Of a stretch of 64,000 nucleotides of DNA, positions 53,057 through 64,000 are shown piece by piece. Source of the stretch: Mesotaenium endlicherianum (Eukaryota; Streptophyta; Zygnematophyceae; Zygnematales; Mesotaeniaceae). The notes beneath the pieces are model-generated. The model was not told where the DNA came from and ran no database searches. It saw only the letters and a list, made by a program, of their open reading frames with translations. The stretch covers positions 290,120 through 354,119 of the forward strand of contig WELA01010381.1 of assembly GCA_009602735.1 (NCBI GenBank). The letters run 5' to 3'. Numbering within the stretch: position 1 is the stretch's first letter; the number at the start of each line of letters is the position of its first letter. The position numbers and the translations under genes are program-made.

Positions 53057-56000
53057 ATGCAGATAGAGGGGTTGTTTTCAGCCCTAGGGCCGACAGTGTG
53101 GCCTGTGGTGGCGGCTATGGTACTTGCCTCCCTGCTTGCCACCTGGTTGATATCCTTCAGCTCTGGTGCGTCCCTACATTCCACACTTACTCCTGAGCCG
53201 TGCATATCCGACTGTAAACGCTTCTGTATTTTCTCCTCTTTCTGATGCACTTAATTTCCTTCATACTAACAGTGTCAACCTTCTCTCGTAGCCCCTTCCT
53301 CTCCCCCTTTTACATTCGTTCTAGGGCCTTGGAGGCCACATATGTTACCAGCGCACAGTCCTCCATCCTCGTTAATTCTTTACTTGTATGACTCTTCTGG
53401 CTCTTGCATTATCCTCCTTCTTTGTCCCACGCTTCCCCCCCCTCTCACTTCTTGAAATTCCTCAGAGGCCATCGGTTTTGCATATACGTCTTAGGTCCAT
53501 CACCTCCACTTTTCCTTAGGGTCCTGGAATCGCCGCTCGTTGATTCCAACCTGTCCTTGTTTGATGGCCTTGTGTTTCAAATTGTGTAGTTGATGAGTAG
53601 ATTCCTGCTTTCCATCATCCATATCAGCTTGACAGCAAATCACGGTACGGCTCATCATACCCACACGCGTGCCCATGTCGGCCATCCTCTCATGCACTCT
53701 TGTTCCGATTTCCTCTGTGGTTGACATAATGCGGCAGGAAAACTTTCACACGCGGCCGCTCAGAAGAAGCAAAAGAGGGTGCGGTGCACCCCATGTTCCT
53801 GAGCTCTCTCTTCTCCTTCTCATTTTCTCCTCTTCCTTCTTCCTCCTCTTCCTCCTCTTCCCGTCCTCTTTGACAATCCTTACTGATTAGCTTCGTCCCC
53901 CTCTCCTGAGCCCTAAGTGTGCACTGCCCCAGCGATAGGTTCCTGCCGCTCCTGAGCTGCGCCAGGTGGCTGGCTGGGCTGTCTGACACCTCGCTGAAGT
54001 TCCTGTACTGCCAATTCGCTCAATGACACCTGGCAGAGGACCTGCTTTCCGGTTACAAACGTTCAAGTCTGGTGCCGCGTCTTTCTCTGCCTACTCTCGT
54101 GGTGACACCTGGCATAGGGTCCTGCTCCTACGCCCTTGCACACGCCGTGAGAGAAGGAGCTCTTCACAGATCAGGCCAAGTGGCAACGACAGCCTGCCTA
54201 GTCTCTCCCAGTCTGAGGGTTGCACGCCTTTGGGCCCAAATTTTAGACAAGAGCCTGGAGGCAGGGGCCGTGGAGCTTATCTAGGGTTTGAGGAAGTCGG
54301 GTATAGAGTGAAGGGTCTGCTGTTAGGTGCTTTAAATTTGGGCGGCTGGGGTCCTAGGCTAGACACGCTGTTGTGATGAAGCAAACTGGGGTCTACAGGG
54401 CTTGGGTTCTCGTTGCCGCTTCCAGGCTGGGCCAGGGTTTGGCACTTGAGCCCTGGGATTTAAGAGCCGGGTTTGGGGCTTTCCAGTGAGCGGGACATTT
54501 GTGCAGAGAATGAGTGAGAGCAGCCCTGTGAAGCGGCTGGTGGGTTTGGGATTTAGGGTGCAACAGTGCCGACAAGAGAGATTTGTTGGAGTGGGGAAGA
54601 GCTGTATCAACAGAGCAAGAATCTGCTCAGGTGGAGCACCGATGGGTGAGTGGGTCATTGATGGGGGGCGATGGGGGTGGGCGGATNAGAAATCTTAGCC
54701 CTCCACCGACGAGCCTGAAGCCCCCGGGTTGAAAGAAGTGGGGTCGCGTTTTGTGCGGCGTGGTATGGTGTGGTCTAAGATTGAGATGTTGGTCACCCAC
54801 AAGGCCGGCAATGCTGCCCGTGTCTCTTCGATGTGAGATGTGTCACGCACCCAGCCGGCTCTGGATCTCAGAGGGAGGGCCGTGGAAGATTGCGCACAGA
54901 TGCGTGATTAAGGGTTGGGTTTAAGGGTTGGGTTTAAGGCCGAGGTGCTGCAGATTGCAACGTGCATCTTGGGGGTTCTTTTTTTGGGGGGGGGCTCCTT
55001 TAGTCCAACTTTCTGTCTCTGGCTTTTTTCTTGACCTGTGGCTATTGGTCAAGAATTTGAGGTCATGGTTTTCCCGTCTGCTCTCCGAAGCAAGCAGGCG
55101 AGGGCGTCGTGGGTCAGATGGATGCTGCCCCTGCTGGCCGCGAGAGGTTTCTCCCATGCCTCCTCCTGCTCACTCTTCGCTCGCTCTCGCTCTTGTGTGA
55201 TGCCTTGTACGCGCGCTCTTCCTGTCCCCATCTCCGCGTTGCTCCTCCGCTCGCTCTGTTGGCAGGGAGCTGGCGGCGCCAGCGGTGCCAGCGGCGACGG
55301 GGAGGCGGTGACGAGAAAGTACACGCCAGCAGAAGTTGCGCAGCATGACAAGGAGGGGGACTGCTGGATCATCGTCAAGGACAAGGTGAGGCTAAGAGAG
55401 CGCGAGTGAGGGAGAGAGCGAGGGGACACAGGCAGGCAGGCAGGCAGGCAGGCAGAGAGGGAGCGAGGGAGGGAGGGAGGGAGGGAGGGAGGGAGGGAGG
55501 AGTGCGCCATGTGGATACCAAGTGATGACTTAGAGCATGGATTACAATTCGTGAGAAAGCTGCTGTGAGCTGAGCGATGGACGAGCGCGCCATGTCACTG
55601 CAGATGTCATCAGTGTCGTGAGCATCTTGAGGATGGCCCTGTGCATGCGTGCGCCACTTAGGGCATTGCGAGGCTCTCATGCACGCTCTCGCTCTCCTCG
55701 CTCACCTCGCTCGCTGCTGGCCTGTTTGCTCCGCTCATTTCACCTGGTCTGTGTGCTTGATCACTTCGCGAGGTTTCTTCTTGCATGTCCTTACAGTCTC
55801 TCTCTCCCTCTTTCGTGTTTCTCCCAAGCCATGGAATTTCAGTTGTACCCCAAGGGGGGCGTGGGGAGAGGATGTTGATCATTTCCTCCACGCCTGGACC
55901 TCAGGCCTCAAGTTCGCAGTAGCTCGTTGTCACGCCCTCTGAGGGGACACTTGAACGCGGACCCACCTGGTGAGCAAAGGAGAGGGACCAACGGGCATTG

Positions 56001-56819
56001 CGAGACAGTTTTCTTTTCATGGTTCATCGTTTTTCTGTCGTTTCTCTTTTTCTGTTTCTGTCTTGCATATGCACTGATTGTGTACTGATGGCGGGGATGT
56101 TCCAGGTGTATGACGTGACAGCGTATGTTCAGGAGCACCCGGGCGGCTACAGCATTCTCAACAACGCCGGTGCCGACAGCACCAAAGGATTCTTCGGGTG
56201 CGGTCTTGTCGCCCTTCTTTCTCTCCCATTTTGCCCCTCTACGCGCCCCCCCACGACTCAATCTGAGAAGTCGACATAATGTATGTGTGACGACTTAACG
56301 GGTATGTAAGGTGCAGTCTCTGCAATGAGCTTGCAGTTCGATGCCTGCTCGTCCCGAGTTACGGGCAGAAAGGTTGTTCTGAAAAGTGTTTAATTTGCCA
56401 TTCAGTCCACCGCCTGCCTCCTCTGAGGACAAACATCCTGCTTCCGAACCTCGACTGCTGCCCAACCCTAATGCGTTCTTCTGCCTCCCCCCACTCTAAA
56501 TCCGACGTGTGTTTTCGTTGTCATGTCGTTGGATGTGCGCACTTTGACTTGGATTTATTTGATGAGGCCAATGTGCTGTTTTTGAGGAGGACGGAATTCT
56601 ATGGTCCTGTACCATTCTTTGCTCCTCCACACTTTCTTAATCTTCTTACGAAAAGGGGTAAAGCAGAAACTTTGTCCCTCTTTTTTGCTTTGGTTTATAC
56701 TTTCTGTGTTATTGTTACAGAGGCTGACCCCCTTCTCATGTCTCGTGTACAGGCCTCAGCACCCATCACGTGCATTTAGCGAAATAGAGGAGTTCTGCAT
56801 TGGCGACCTGGTATCATAA
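53057..56819 (+). CDS. CB5LP: Cytochrome b5-like protein with N-terminal membrane anchor
   Basis: Four exons: 53057-53165, 55270-55385, 56106-56197, 56753-56819; 127 aa. Residues about 12-35 form a hydrophobic anchor (TVWPVVAAMVLASLLATWLI), followed by a Gly/Ser/Ala spacer and a heme-binding cytochrome b5 domain. That domain reads RKYTPAEVAQHDKEGDCWII, then VYDVTAYVQEHPGGYSIL with the first heme His in HPGG, GADSTKGFFG, and the second heme His in PQHPSRAF. It ends EEFCIGDLVS. Having the anchor at the N-terminus rather than the C-terminus is the mark of the plant CB5LP class. Such proteins deliver electrons to membrane enzymes. The exon-2 acceptor was chosen at GGGAG/CTGG because it alone keeps the frame. 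ATG 53057 is the first in-frame Met. A small extra exon in the 2.1-kb first intron cannot be excluded. Confidence 0.87.
55429..55500 (+). repeat. Microsatellite (CAGG)n then (GAGG)n
   Basis: About six CAGG units run to 55455. After a short interruption, eight or more GAGG/GGGA units run to 55500. It lies in intron 2 of the cytochrome b5-like gene. Confidence 0.95.
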
Positions 56820-58009
56820 TGGCCGCATGAACAGCTGTCGTGGTATTATGGATTGTTAACGCTTGGTATGATCTAATACCAGAATAGTTGACCTGTAGAT
56901 GCAACTAAAGCTTGACCACATGCTTATCATTGGTTATCAAGATTCTTGTCAAGTTTGGTGGTTAGGCTTTCTAATATCTCTTCATATTTTATGGATCTCA
57001 TGGTCAATATCACTACTACAACTTACATGCATTCCCAGCTGAAAATCACTGTGCTTTATCTGTGTCTCATGTAGGTTTCAAATCATGTCACTTACAGAAT
57101 GCATGCATGCGGGTGACAAGTTGTAGGCTGCAGCTGAAGTGGCAGGATTTGTCTTGCACTGCAATGGCATATTAAGTTTGTGTTTTACTTTCCCGAAAGT
57201 AAAATGAGACATACGTGCAAATAGCAATATAAGTTGCAAGTATTCTGTGTCGAAAAGTTCATCGAGTGCTTGAAAAGAACATAGAAAGATGCACCCTTAA
57301 TATTAAAGCCTGCTTAGTAGGTGTGCTCTGATTCTGTTTCGAGAGCAGACAATTATTGTTCCCAGCAGTACTAACAGTTCTGGAAGGCTTGCAACAATAG
57401 GCTAGAGTAGTATGTAACCACAATTGAGAAGGATCTGCAATACTCCCCTTCAGGAACAAATAAGAGGAATGCATATATTGTCACAGCAAGCATGAAGAGG
57501 CAGAAAGTGAGAAATATAGTTGATGAAAAGTTAAACCCTCATTATTATTATTATTGTTACAAAGCCTCACAACCGTAGCCATGCTCAGATGGCAGATGCC
57601 ATGAGAAACGGTCTTAATGTTGGGAACCTGCACAAAATAAATAACAGAGGAAGAAAGTTAACACCTCTCTAATCACCATCCTGCAAGTATATGTCCAGCA
57701 ACGTAACTGCATCATATCATGAGGTGATGCAATGCGATGGCCCTTCACAACAACAACTGGAATAGTGGTACAAATGCCGACCAAAATCTAGGTTCAATGG
57801 CCCCCGCATACAACGAATGCTAAGTGAAAATAATGTGCTCCACACAAGCTTGGGGACGGCGAGCGATAAAGGCAGACATCCATTGCTGCCGGTCCGTGCT
57901 AGGTCAAATTCACGTCCACCACATTCTCTCTATTCTTGTCAATCCACATTGTGAATACCAGATGGTAATGCGTGTATGAAGTCCACATGGTGCAGTTCAG
58001 CTCGCCCAC
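56820..58009. other. Convergent intergenic region
   Basis: Between the 3' ends of the cytochrome b5-like and eEF1B genes. It includes an (ATT)5 run at 57541-57555. No gene seen. Confidence 0.55.
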
Positions 58010-60625
58010 CTAGATCTTGTTGAAGGCGACTATGTCACAGCTCTGGATAAAGTCGGCGCCCTCGCCCGCCTGCAGGCGGTCCTCAATGAGCTCATCCAGC
58101 GACACAAGGTCGTCCACGATGGTCATCATAATGGTCATCTTCTTGATTCCGTACCCAACGGGAACCAACTTGGCTGCACGATTCAGCGGGGCGCAAAAGT
58201 CAGGCAACTTTGGGTGTGTGCACGGCCGAGTTCAACCACAAAACAGGCTGGTCAGCACCTCGATTGCCCACATTGCAGTTTAAACGTTTGGTGACACAAT
58301 CATGACAAGAATGGTAGAAGAAATCCATATATGCACAGCAATGAGTGCTGGCCAGAAAATTCAAGCCCTTCAATGTCATTGTTTTGAAACATAGGAATAC
58401 TTATTGGATGTAGTCTGGGCAGCAGCGACCGCACGAAGGCAGAATGGAACCTCAACGAGAACTAAAAATATTCTGCATCCAAAAGGCCTCAGCAGGTAGG
58501 GGTGTTTCCAACAAGCAAAGCTGAACATACGAAAGGCCAAAGCCTGGCATTTGCTGCACTAATGTCCCTAACACAACAGCAATACCCTGCAGCTTACACC
58601 TGGGTCATCAGTGGCAAGAGTTAAGCACCTGCTGGGCAAGACTCACATGCAAACCAGCAGAGCATGCGCCACATGACACAGCACAGGAGGGGGGGGACTT
58701 ACAAGCACCCCACGTGAGGCCCTCCATCTGGACGGACCGCACGACTTCCTCCATCTTGGCCAGGTCAGTCTCGTCATCCCATGGCTTCACATCCAGCAGG
58801 ATGGAAGACTTGCCCACTGGTCACACACAACACACAAAGCCTTCCGCGTGATCAGTCTTTCTCAAAGGAAACATGCCAACCCTTCCTTGTTCCCCTTCTG
58901 CCGTAAAAGAAAGCACCGGTGATGGTGGTTTTGCAGCAGAACAGGGCCTCATGATACTGCACCCAATACTTCCTGCCTACCTTTTGGTATGCACCCAGAC
59001 TTGCATATACACACATGCCATCGTCCCCACTTCCGACTTTTTAAGGCGCCAGGGTCCCCCAAGCAACCTGTCCATTGCATGGTACCAGATGCATCCATAT
59101 TTGTTCGGATGTCCCAGGAATCTGCACTTACCAACTTTAGGCTTGTCTGACTTCTTGGTGGCTGCAGCACGGTCCTCCTGTGCCTTCTTCTCCTCCTCGG
59201 TTTGCTCTCCAAACAAGTCCATGTCATCATCATCATCGTCCTGCACACATGAATAAGTAAACATTTTCAAATTTGGAGTCGAAAGCTCAGCAGTCGTGAC
59301 CCTCACCACAAATCCAAGAGCAAAACAAATGGACAGATCAGGGGAAATGACAGCGAAGCATAGACAAAGCACCTTCAATACTTGCTGATGATCGACTTTA
59401 AAAAGTTGCACAGGAAGATACACCTTGCATGGTTCTTGACTTGCATATCAAATATTGGTGTTGAGTTCTTTAGTTCTATTCTAGGTATGCAAGACCTGTT
59501 GCATTGTGCAGCACTAAGTTTCTGATAAACATTGCTGCACCTTTGAACATAGAGGGTCTCCAGAGGAAAACTCAGGCCAGCAGCAAATATGTCTGTTGAT
59601 GCAAACATGCGAGTTGGTTGAAGCGTTTGCAGCTAATAAACTGCACTCACGTCAGCTGCAGGCTTGGCAGGGGCAGCAGCAGGAGTGGAGGGGGCTGCAG
59701 CAGCAGGTGCTGAAGAGGATGAGGTGGCTCCGCTTCCAATGGTCACTCCTACACCCTCACCAGGGAAGCTGGACATGGGAAATACATACACATAGATCAG
59801 GCTCTGAATGATGCTGCTCTCAATGGCAGATGGTGTATACTTAATAACTCTTCTAGCCCACCAGACATTGTCCAAGAATGAATGCTATAAGTTTAGTATG
59901 TGCCCTAAGACTTTTGGTGACGTACATTAGCATGCACGTAATGCACGTACATTAGCATGCATTGGTTCATAGATTACTATTTGTGCTTTAAGAAGTATTA
60001 TACATGGTCTTTACTTATCATACGAAAGAATGAATCGTCACAAACGTCACCATCAAAAGCACATGCAGGCTCTACTGAAGCACACTTTATCCTAGCTTGT
60101 GTGTGCCATAACTACCTTTGGCGACAAAAAAACAGGACAGAGATCCAGTTTCTAATAACTGAAAAAAATCTGCGAGCGCCTCTTGCGTCACTTCCAGGCA
60201 AGACTCCCAAGATATGAAGGGAAACAATACTTGAGCACTAAACACACGGGTATGCGAAGGTAGAAACAGTCAACGCATTACTTACTGGTGCCCAAGAAGA
60301 ACTGTGATGTGGTTGTACCACCTAGCCGCATGCTTGTTCTCAGCTGAAGGAGCACCCTTAAGAGCGCTGTAAACAGCCAAGTCGTCACGGGAGGCCTGGT
60401 ACCTGCAGATCCATCAAGTAGGAGTCGTCAATGATCACATCACATATCCATATTGAACCAAGACATACGGGTGAAAAAGTAGCATTCACGTTCATACACG
60501 CGCGGCCTATATTAGCGAGCACATGTTCCCGCTCCATACCCCGAGATGTAGCTTCTTGAAGTCAGGTACTCGTCAAGCTGCTTGACACCCTCGGCGGAAG
60601 ACAGATCCTTGAAAGAGACGGCCAT
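58010..60625 (-). CDS. eEF1B: Translation elongation factor eEF1B beta/delta (guanine-nucleotide exchange factor)
   Basis: Six exons: 60625-60540, 60402-60286, 59768-59651, 59240-59132, 58816-58703, 58173-58010; 235 aa. The N-terminal GST-C-like domain is visible ([40 protein letters not shown]), then an Ala/Pro linker ([18 protein letters not shown]) and the acidic [19 protein letters not shown] block. The C-terminal exchange domain follows ([56 protein letters not shown], ending AFNKI). It recharges eEF1A with GTP in cytosolic translation. Length and layout match plant beta/delta subunits. Every exon boundary is GT-AG and in phase. It is divergent from the ISWI gene. Confidence 0.95.
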
Positions 60626-61419
60626 TTTGTCGATAGGAAGCGTAGAAGGAAGAATGTATGATAGTACTTAAAGAGGAAGTGATAAGAACCGAGGAACAAG
60701 AGTGCGACCCTGGGATTTGCTAAGGTATTTTAAGTTTCTAGCTGCTGGTTCAGGGCCCAGGCAGGCAAGCAGGCCGCCTTGCTACGAAGAGTGGTATTGT
60801 GAGGCGTATCGAGTCGTCCGATGGGAGCAATCTCCCAAGGAAGGGAACCTGTTGGCGCATGCCCAGCGAATGCCTACTTGGAAAAGAATCTTCCAAAGTT
60901 GGCATGCTAGAGTCGGTGGAACTGCATAACTTTATATGCTATTTTATACTTTTAAGAAAAAGGATTAAAACTCGAATATTGGCAAGACTACACTCAGCTG
61001 AAACTGTACTTGGCACAACTAGAACGGTGTGAACAGAGAGCGGCACTACTTGCAAATGTATGTGATGCATGTTAATGAAGCAGCAAAAGTTTCACTTCAA
61101 AGTTGAGGGGGGGTCCTTCCCGCCAACTTCTGGCTGTGCGAACACAATGCGCTATGTCGATAAGGCCTCCTAGCTAGGGAAACGTCTTAGTGTCAAGTTG
61201 TGTTGATCGTTCTGCTGTGCATATTCTGCGAGTGGTACTTTTCCCGTTAACCCCGTAGTAACTATGACTTTCTAGGGCGCATAATCTAAGCTGCACAGAA
61301 GTGGTACACAGTTTCTATAGGACGAGGAATAGTGTACTTCAAAATTGGGTGATTTTGCTCTTACGGAATATTTGACCGCTGTCCATATTCATTTCTCGTA
61401 GTTTCTCAAAGGATCTGAA
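60626..61419. promoter_or_regulatory. Divergent intergenic region eEF1B / ISWI
   Basis: About 0.8 kb between the two start codons; both promoters and leaders must lie here. No clear TATA box was identified. Confidence 0.45.
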
Positions 61420-64000
61420 ATGGGAGCCCGCAAGGAAGTGAATGAAGTGGAGGAAGAGGAAGAGTACGAGGAAGCTGGAGCTCCAGCAGCCGAAGAAGAG
61501 GAAGAAGACCCTGAAGAGATAGCAGCATTGGAAGCAGCTGGAGGAGAAGCTGATGAAGAAGCAGAAGGGGCAGGAGAGCCTGCGGAAGGAAGTGGGCAGG
61601 AGGACGAAGAGGAAGAAGGGGCTGAAGAGGACGAAGAGGGGCAAGAAGAGGTATGATGGTGCACCTTGCCGATAGCATCTTCTACTGCGATGTGTAATCG
61701 GTTTCTTCCTTTTGTACCTACTAGTACCTCGTGTAACCCCTTCAAAGTTGTTGACACCCGAAGCTGGTCCTAGACAGGTTACAGCCTTTCCCCAGGTATT
61801 GGAAAATCTTGCAGTAAGGAAAGATTTAGCCTGCCCAATCACCTGTTGCCCTCCATTGCTTTTCCTCCCATTTGATGGCAGGTTGGGAGGAAAGAAATTG
61901 CCAGGAGGGAAAAGGAACGCTTGAAAGAGTTGAAGAAGAAGAAGAAGAATGATCTGGAAAACTTCTTAAAAAAGCAGAATGATGCAATTGAAGCTGATAT
62001 GGTAAGTGCCACTTATTTCGATGTAAGAGACGTGGTTCCTGTAGCATCATGTGAGAAGCCGTTGCCGATGTCTTTCCTCTCCGTCAGTTCACCTTTATTG
62101 TCTGGCCCACGCTGATCATGGGGGGTTGAGGATATGCTCCCCTTTGCGGTACCTAACAGGCATGTGTCTTTAGTAAGGATGTGCAGACTGCCGCAGCTAT
62201 GCTTTCCTCGTAGTATCTGTGTTGCATGGTGCTTGACTCGTTTCCATGTTAGGCTGTGAGGCGGGACACATCAGATGACAGACATACACTCCTTGTTGGC
62301 ATGACACATCATACTTGAACAATTCAGAATGTACTTGTAGGGCAACTGCTCCACTTTGAAGTTATAATAATAAGCCGGGCTAGTGATCCCTAAGATTAAG
62401 TCATTGGCACCCCTGCTCATGGCATGCACCCCAACTTATGTCTCCCATTGTCCTGATGGTACCGGCAGGAGAACAAGGCAAAAGGTCGCCTTAAGTTCTT
62501 GCTGCAACAGACAGAAATCTTTGGCCATTTTGCAAGCGATTATAAGAAGACAAAGGCTGCTGCAAAAACAGTAGGAAAAGGGAGGTGAGCACCCTTCAAT
62601 GTGTACCTCTCCTGTGACTATCATCCCTGCATATGAGCCTATATGCTCTGCTGATCCTTACGCTTGCTGAGATTATGTCTTTCTCGAAGATACAGTGGTT
62701 GATATTGACATGATACGCCAAGATATGGAAAACCTTAAACTACTCATTAAGTTAAGAGTATGTTGTACTGGGGTCAAAAGTCAGCTCACCTTATGGGACC
62801 TGGAAGCAGATCAAGATTCAGTCCACTGATAGATCTGAGCAGGTTGACTTCTGAAGAGTTAGTTCACATATACGCCCCTTATCATCTGAAGCTTGGAGGA
62901 GTGGGGTCAGGGCAGGTAATACCTGAGCAGGTTTGCTTCTGTAGGGGTATATTACAATCAAAGTCTTACTCTATGAAAGTGCGTCAGTCTCTCAAAGCCT
63001 GGGGCAGTGGTGCGAAATTGAAAGAGGAAAGAAGAGGGTATAAACTTGAAGCCGATAATGCTGGTTGAGGCAGGGGGGTCTGTCAAAGAGGGGGAGGAAA
63101 GCTTAGGATGAGGGACTTATGAGTTCCACATGCCTGGGGTTTTGTACTCATGTTCGTCTATAGAGGGAGGCAGTCGAAGATGACTGAGGAGGAGGAGGAT
63201 GAGGAGTATCTGAAGGAAGAGGAGGAAGCTTTGGGAGTGCCAAGTCACAATAGCGTCAGGCTGCAAGTGCAACCCTCATGTAAGCATGGCTTCCTTAGCT
63301 CCTTTGTGGGGTCCGTTCCTTACCTTATAATGTGCTCGAGACATGCTATCCCTGCGGGAGAGGCCGAGCCAAACATAGCTGCAGCTGTAGTGAGTGTCTG
63401 TCTGGGGCTCTTGAGACTCAAAGATCACGGGTCCGTTGTGCAATGTAGGGCAGGTCAGCCTGAGTCTTAGGCTTTGCTTAGAGAGGGAATCCACAGAAGA
63501 TTGTGGAAGAGTGATATGTACTCGTTGCATTTTGTGGAGAAACGTAGAATATCTTGTTCTTCAGTTGACACGAGGCTTACTAATTTGGTTTTCAACTCGC
63601 AGGCATCAAGGGCAAAATGAGGGACTACCAGCTGGCAGGTCTTAACTGGCTAATTCGTTTGTACGAGAACGGCATCAACGGGATCCTGGCAGATGAAATG
63701 GTAAGCTTTTCTTGCATGTGGCATGTGTTGGCCCCTTGATAGTTGACAGAGAACAGAACAGGCGGACATCAGCACATATCCAGGTGCAATCACCTAGTGA
63801 ATAACACAAGGCCACCTGTGGCTTGTACTGGGAAAGGGTGTGGAGCGTGCTCTTTTGTCCACTATATGGAGACTCAAACGAGTTGTGGGACCAAGTGTGC
63901 TCCTGCCAGGACCGATCAGGAGATGACATATGTGGTTAGGCTCTGGCTCCAGCTCACCAGCGCAATTTAAAGGGGAAACGGTCGGGGGGGAGTCCCGGGG
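61420..64000 (+). CDS. ISWI-type SNF2 chromatin-remodelling ATPase, N-terminal part
   Basis: Five exons in the window: 61420-61650, 61882-62001, 62469-62584, 63164-63279, 63603-63700 (227 codons). The gene continues past the window after a donor at 63701. Residues 1-77 are almost wholly acidic ([20 protein letters not shown] type). Next come a basic helix ([17 protein letters not shown]), the ISWI-specific [14 protein letters not shown] segment, [18 protein letters not shown], and the start of the ATPase lobe ([28 protein letters not shown]). The next exon should supply the GLGKT nucleotide-binding loop. Plant homologues (CHR11/CHR17) space nucleosomes. The start is the first Met of the acidic exon; an upstream exon cannot be excluded. 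Confidence 0.92.

Noticed and set aside
61339-61842. Frames on the minus strand opposite the acidic exon of the ISWI gene
   Set aside because: They are antisense shadows of a GAA/GAG-rich exon. The plus strand joins in phase to conserved ISWI exons.

Overview
The window looks like nuclear DNA of a streptophyte (land-plant lineage) green alga. The right part carries intron-rich genes with plant-type products. Examples are a glycine-rich RNA-binding protein with an organelle presequence, an HPP-family chloroplast membrane protein, an N-anchored cytochrome b5-like protein, a plant-type eEF1B exchange factor and an ISWI remodeller. The left part is a thick pile of Ty3/gypsy LTR retrotransposons, most of them with an integrase chromodomain or GPY/F tail. 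A charophyte such as Chara would fit, but the species is inference. Three long N-runs and eight single-N joins show that this is a draft scaffold.

Left half (1-37055): nested retrotransposons. The oldest host, element Z (minus strand), has its 5' LTR at 36335-37055 and gag at 35447-36297. Its protease, RNase H and integrase finger lie at 2956-4694 and 2125-2236. Into Z went a plus-strand R-family element (5' LTR 4695-5415, gag, pol, an extra third ORF, 3' LTR 29459-30174). A second R-family element on the minus strand (9904-19817) interrupts its integrase, and 214 bp further on a young gypsy element B (20032-26711) does so again. A second plus-strand R copy (30175-35193) follows and is split by a 1264-bp solo LTR with a perfect 5-bp target duplication. 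More solo LTRs sit at 2237-2955 and 12478-13198, and another family's 3' LTR lies at 1204-2124.

Element B is the only element with both reading frames open. Gag (426 aa) and pol (1221-aa open frame) overlap, with an A_AAA_AAC slippery heptamer placed exactly for a -1 shift. The R family uses T_TTA_AAA at the same point. The most unusual feature is in the R family: an unrecognised ORF of about 554 codons between pol and the 3' LTR, where env would lie. It is present in two copies, with a good splice acceptor just before its ATG and a good splice donor at the gag ATG.

Right half (37056-64000): six genes. In order they are a mitochondrial-type glycine-rich RNA-binding protein (minus, 4 exons), an RlmN-type radical-SAM rRNA methyltransferase (minus, 8 exons, one GC-AG intron), an HPP-family chloroplast protein (plus, 6 exons), a cytochrome b5-like protein (plus, 4 exons), eEF1B beta/delta (minus, 6 exons) and the first five exons of an ISWI ATPase (plus, running off the window). 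RlmN and HPP are divergent, as are eEF1B and ISWI. Each exon chain was built by hand from GT/AG sites, phase and family conservation, and each closes in frame.
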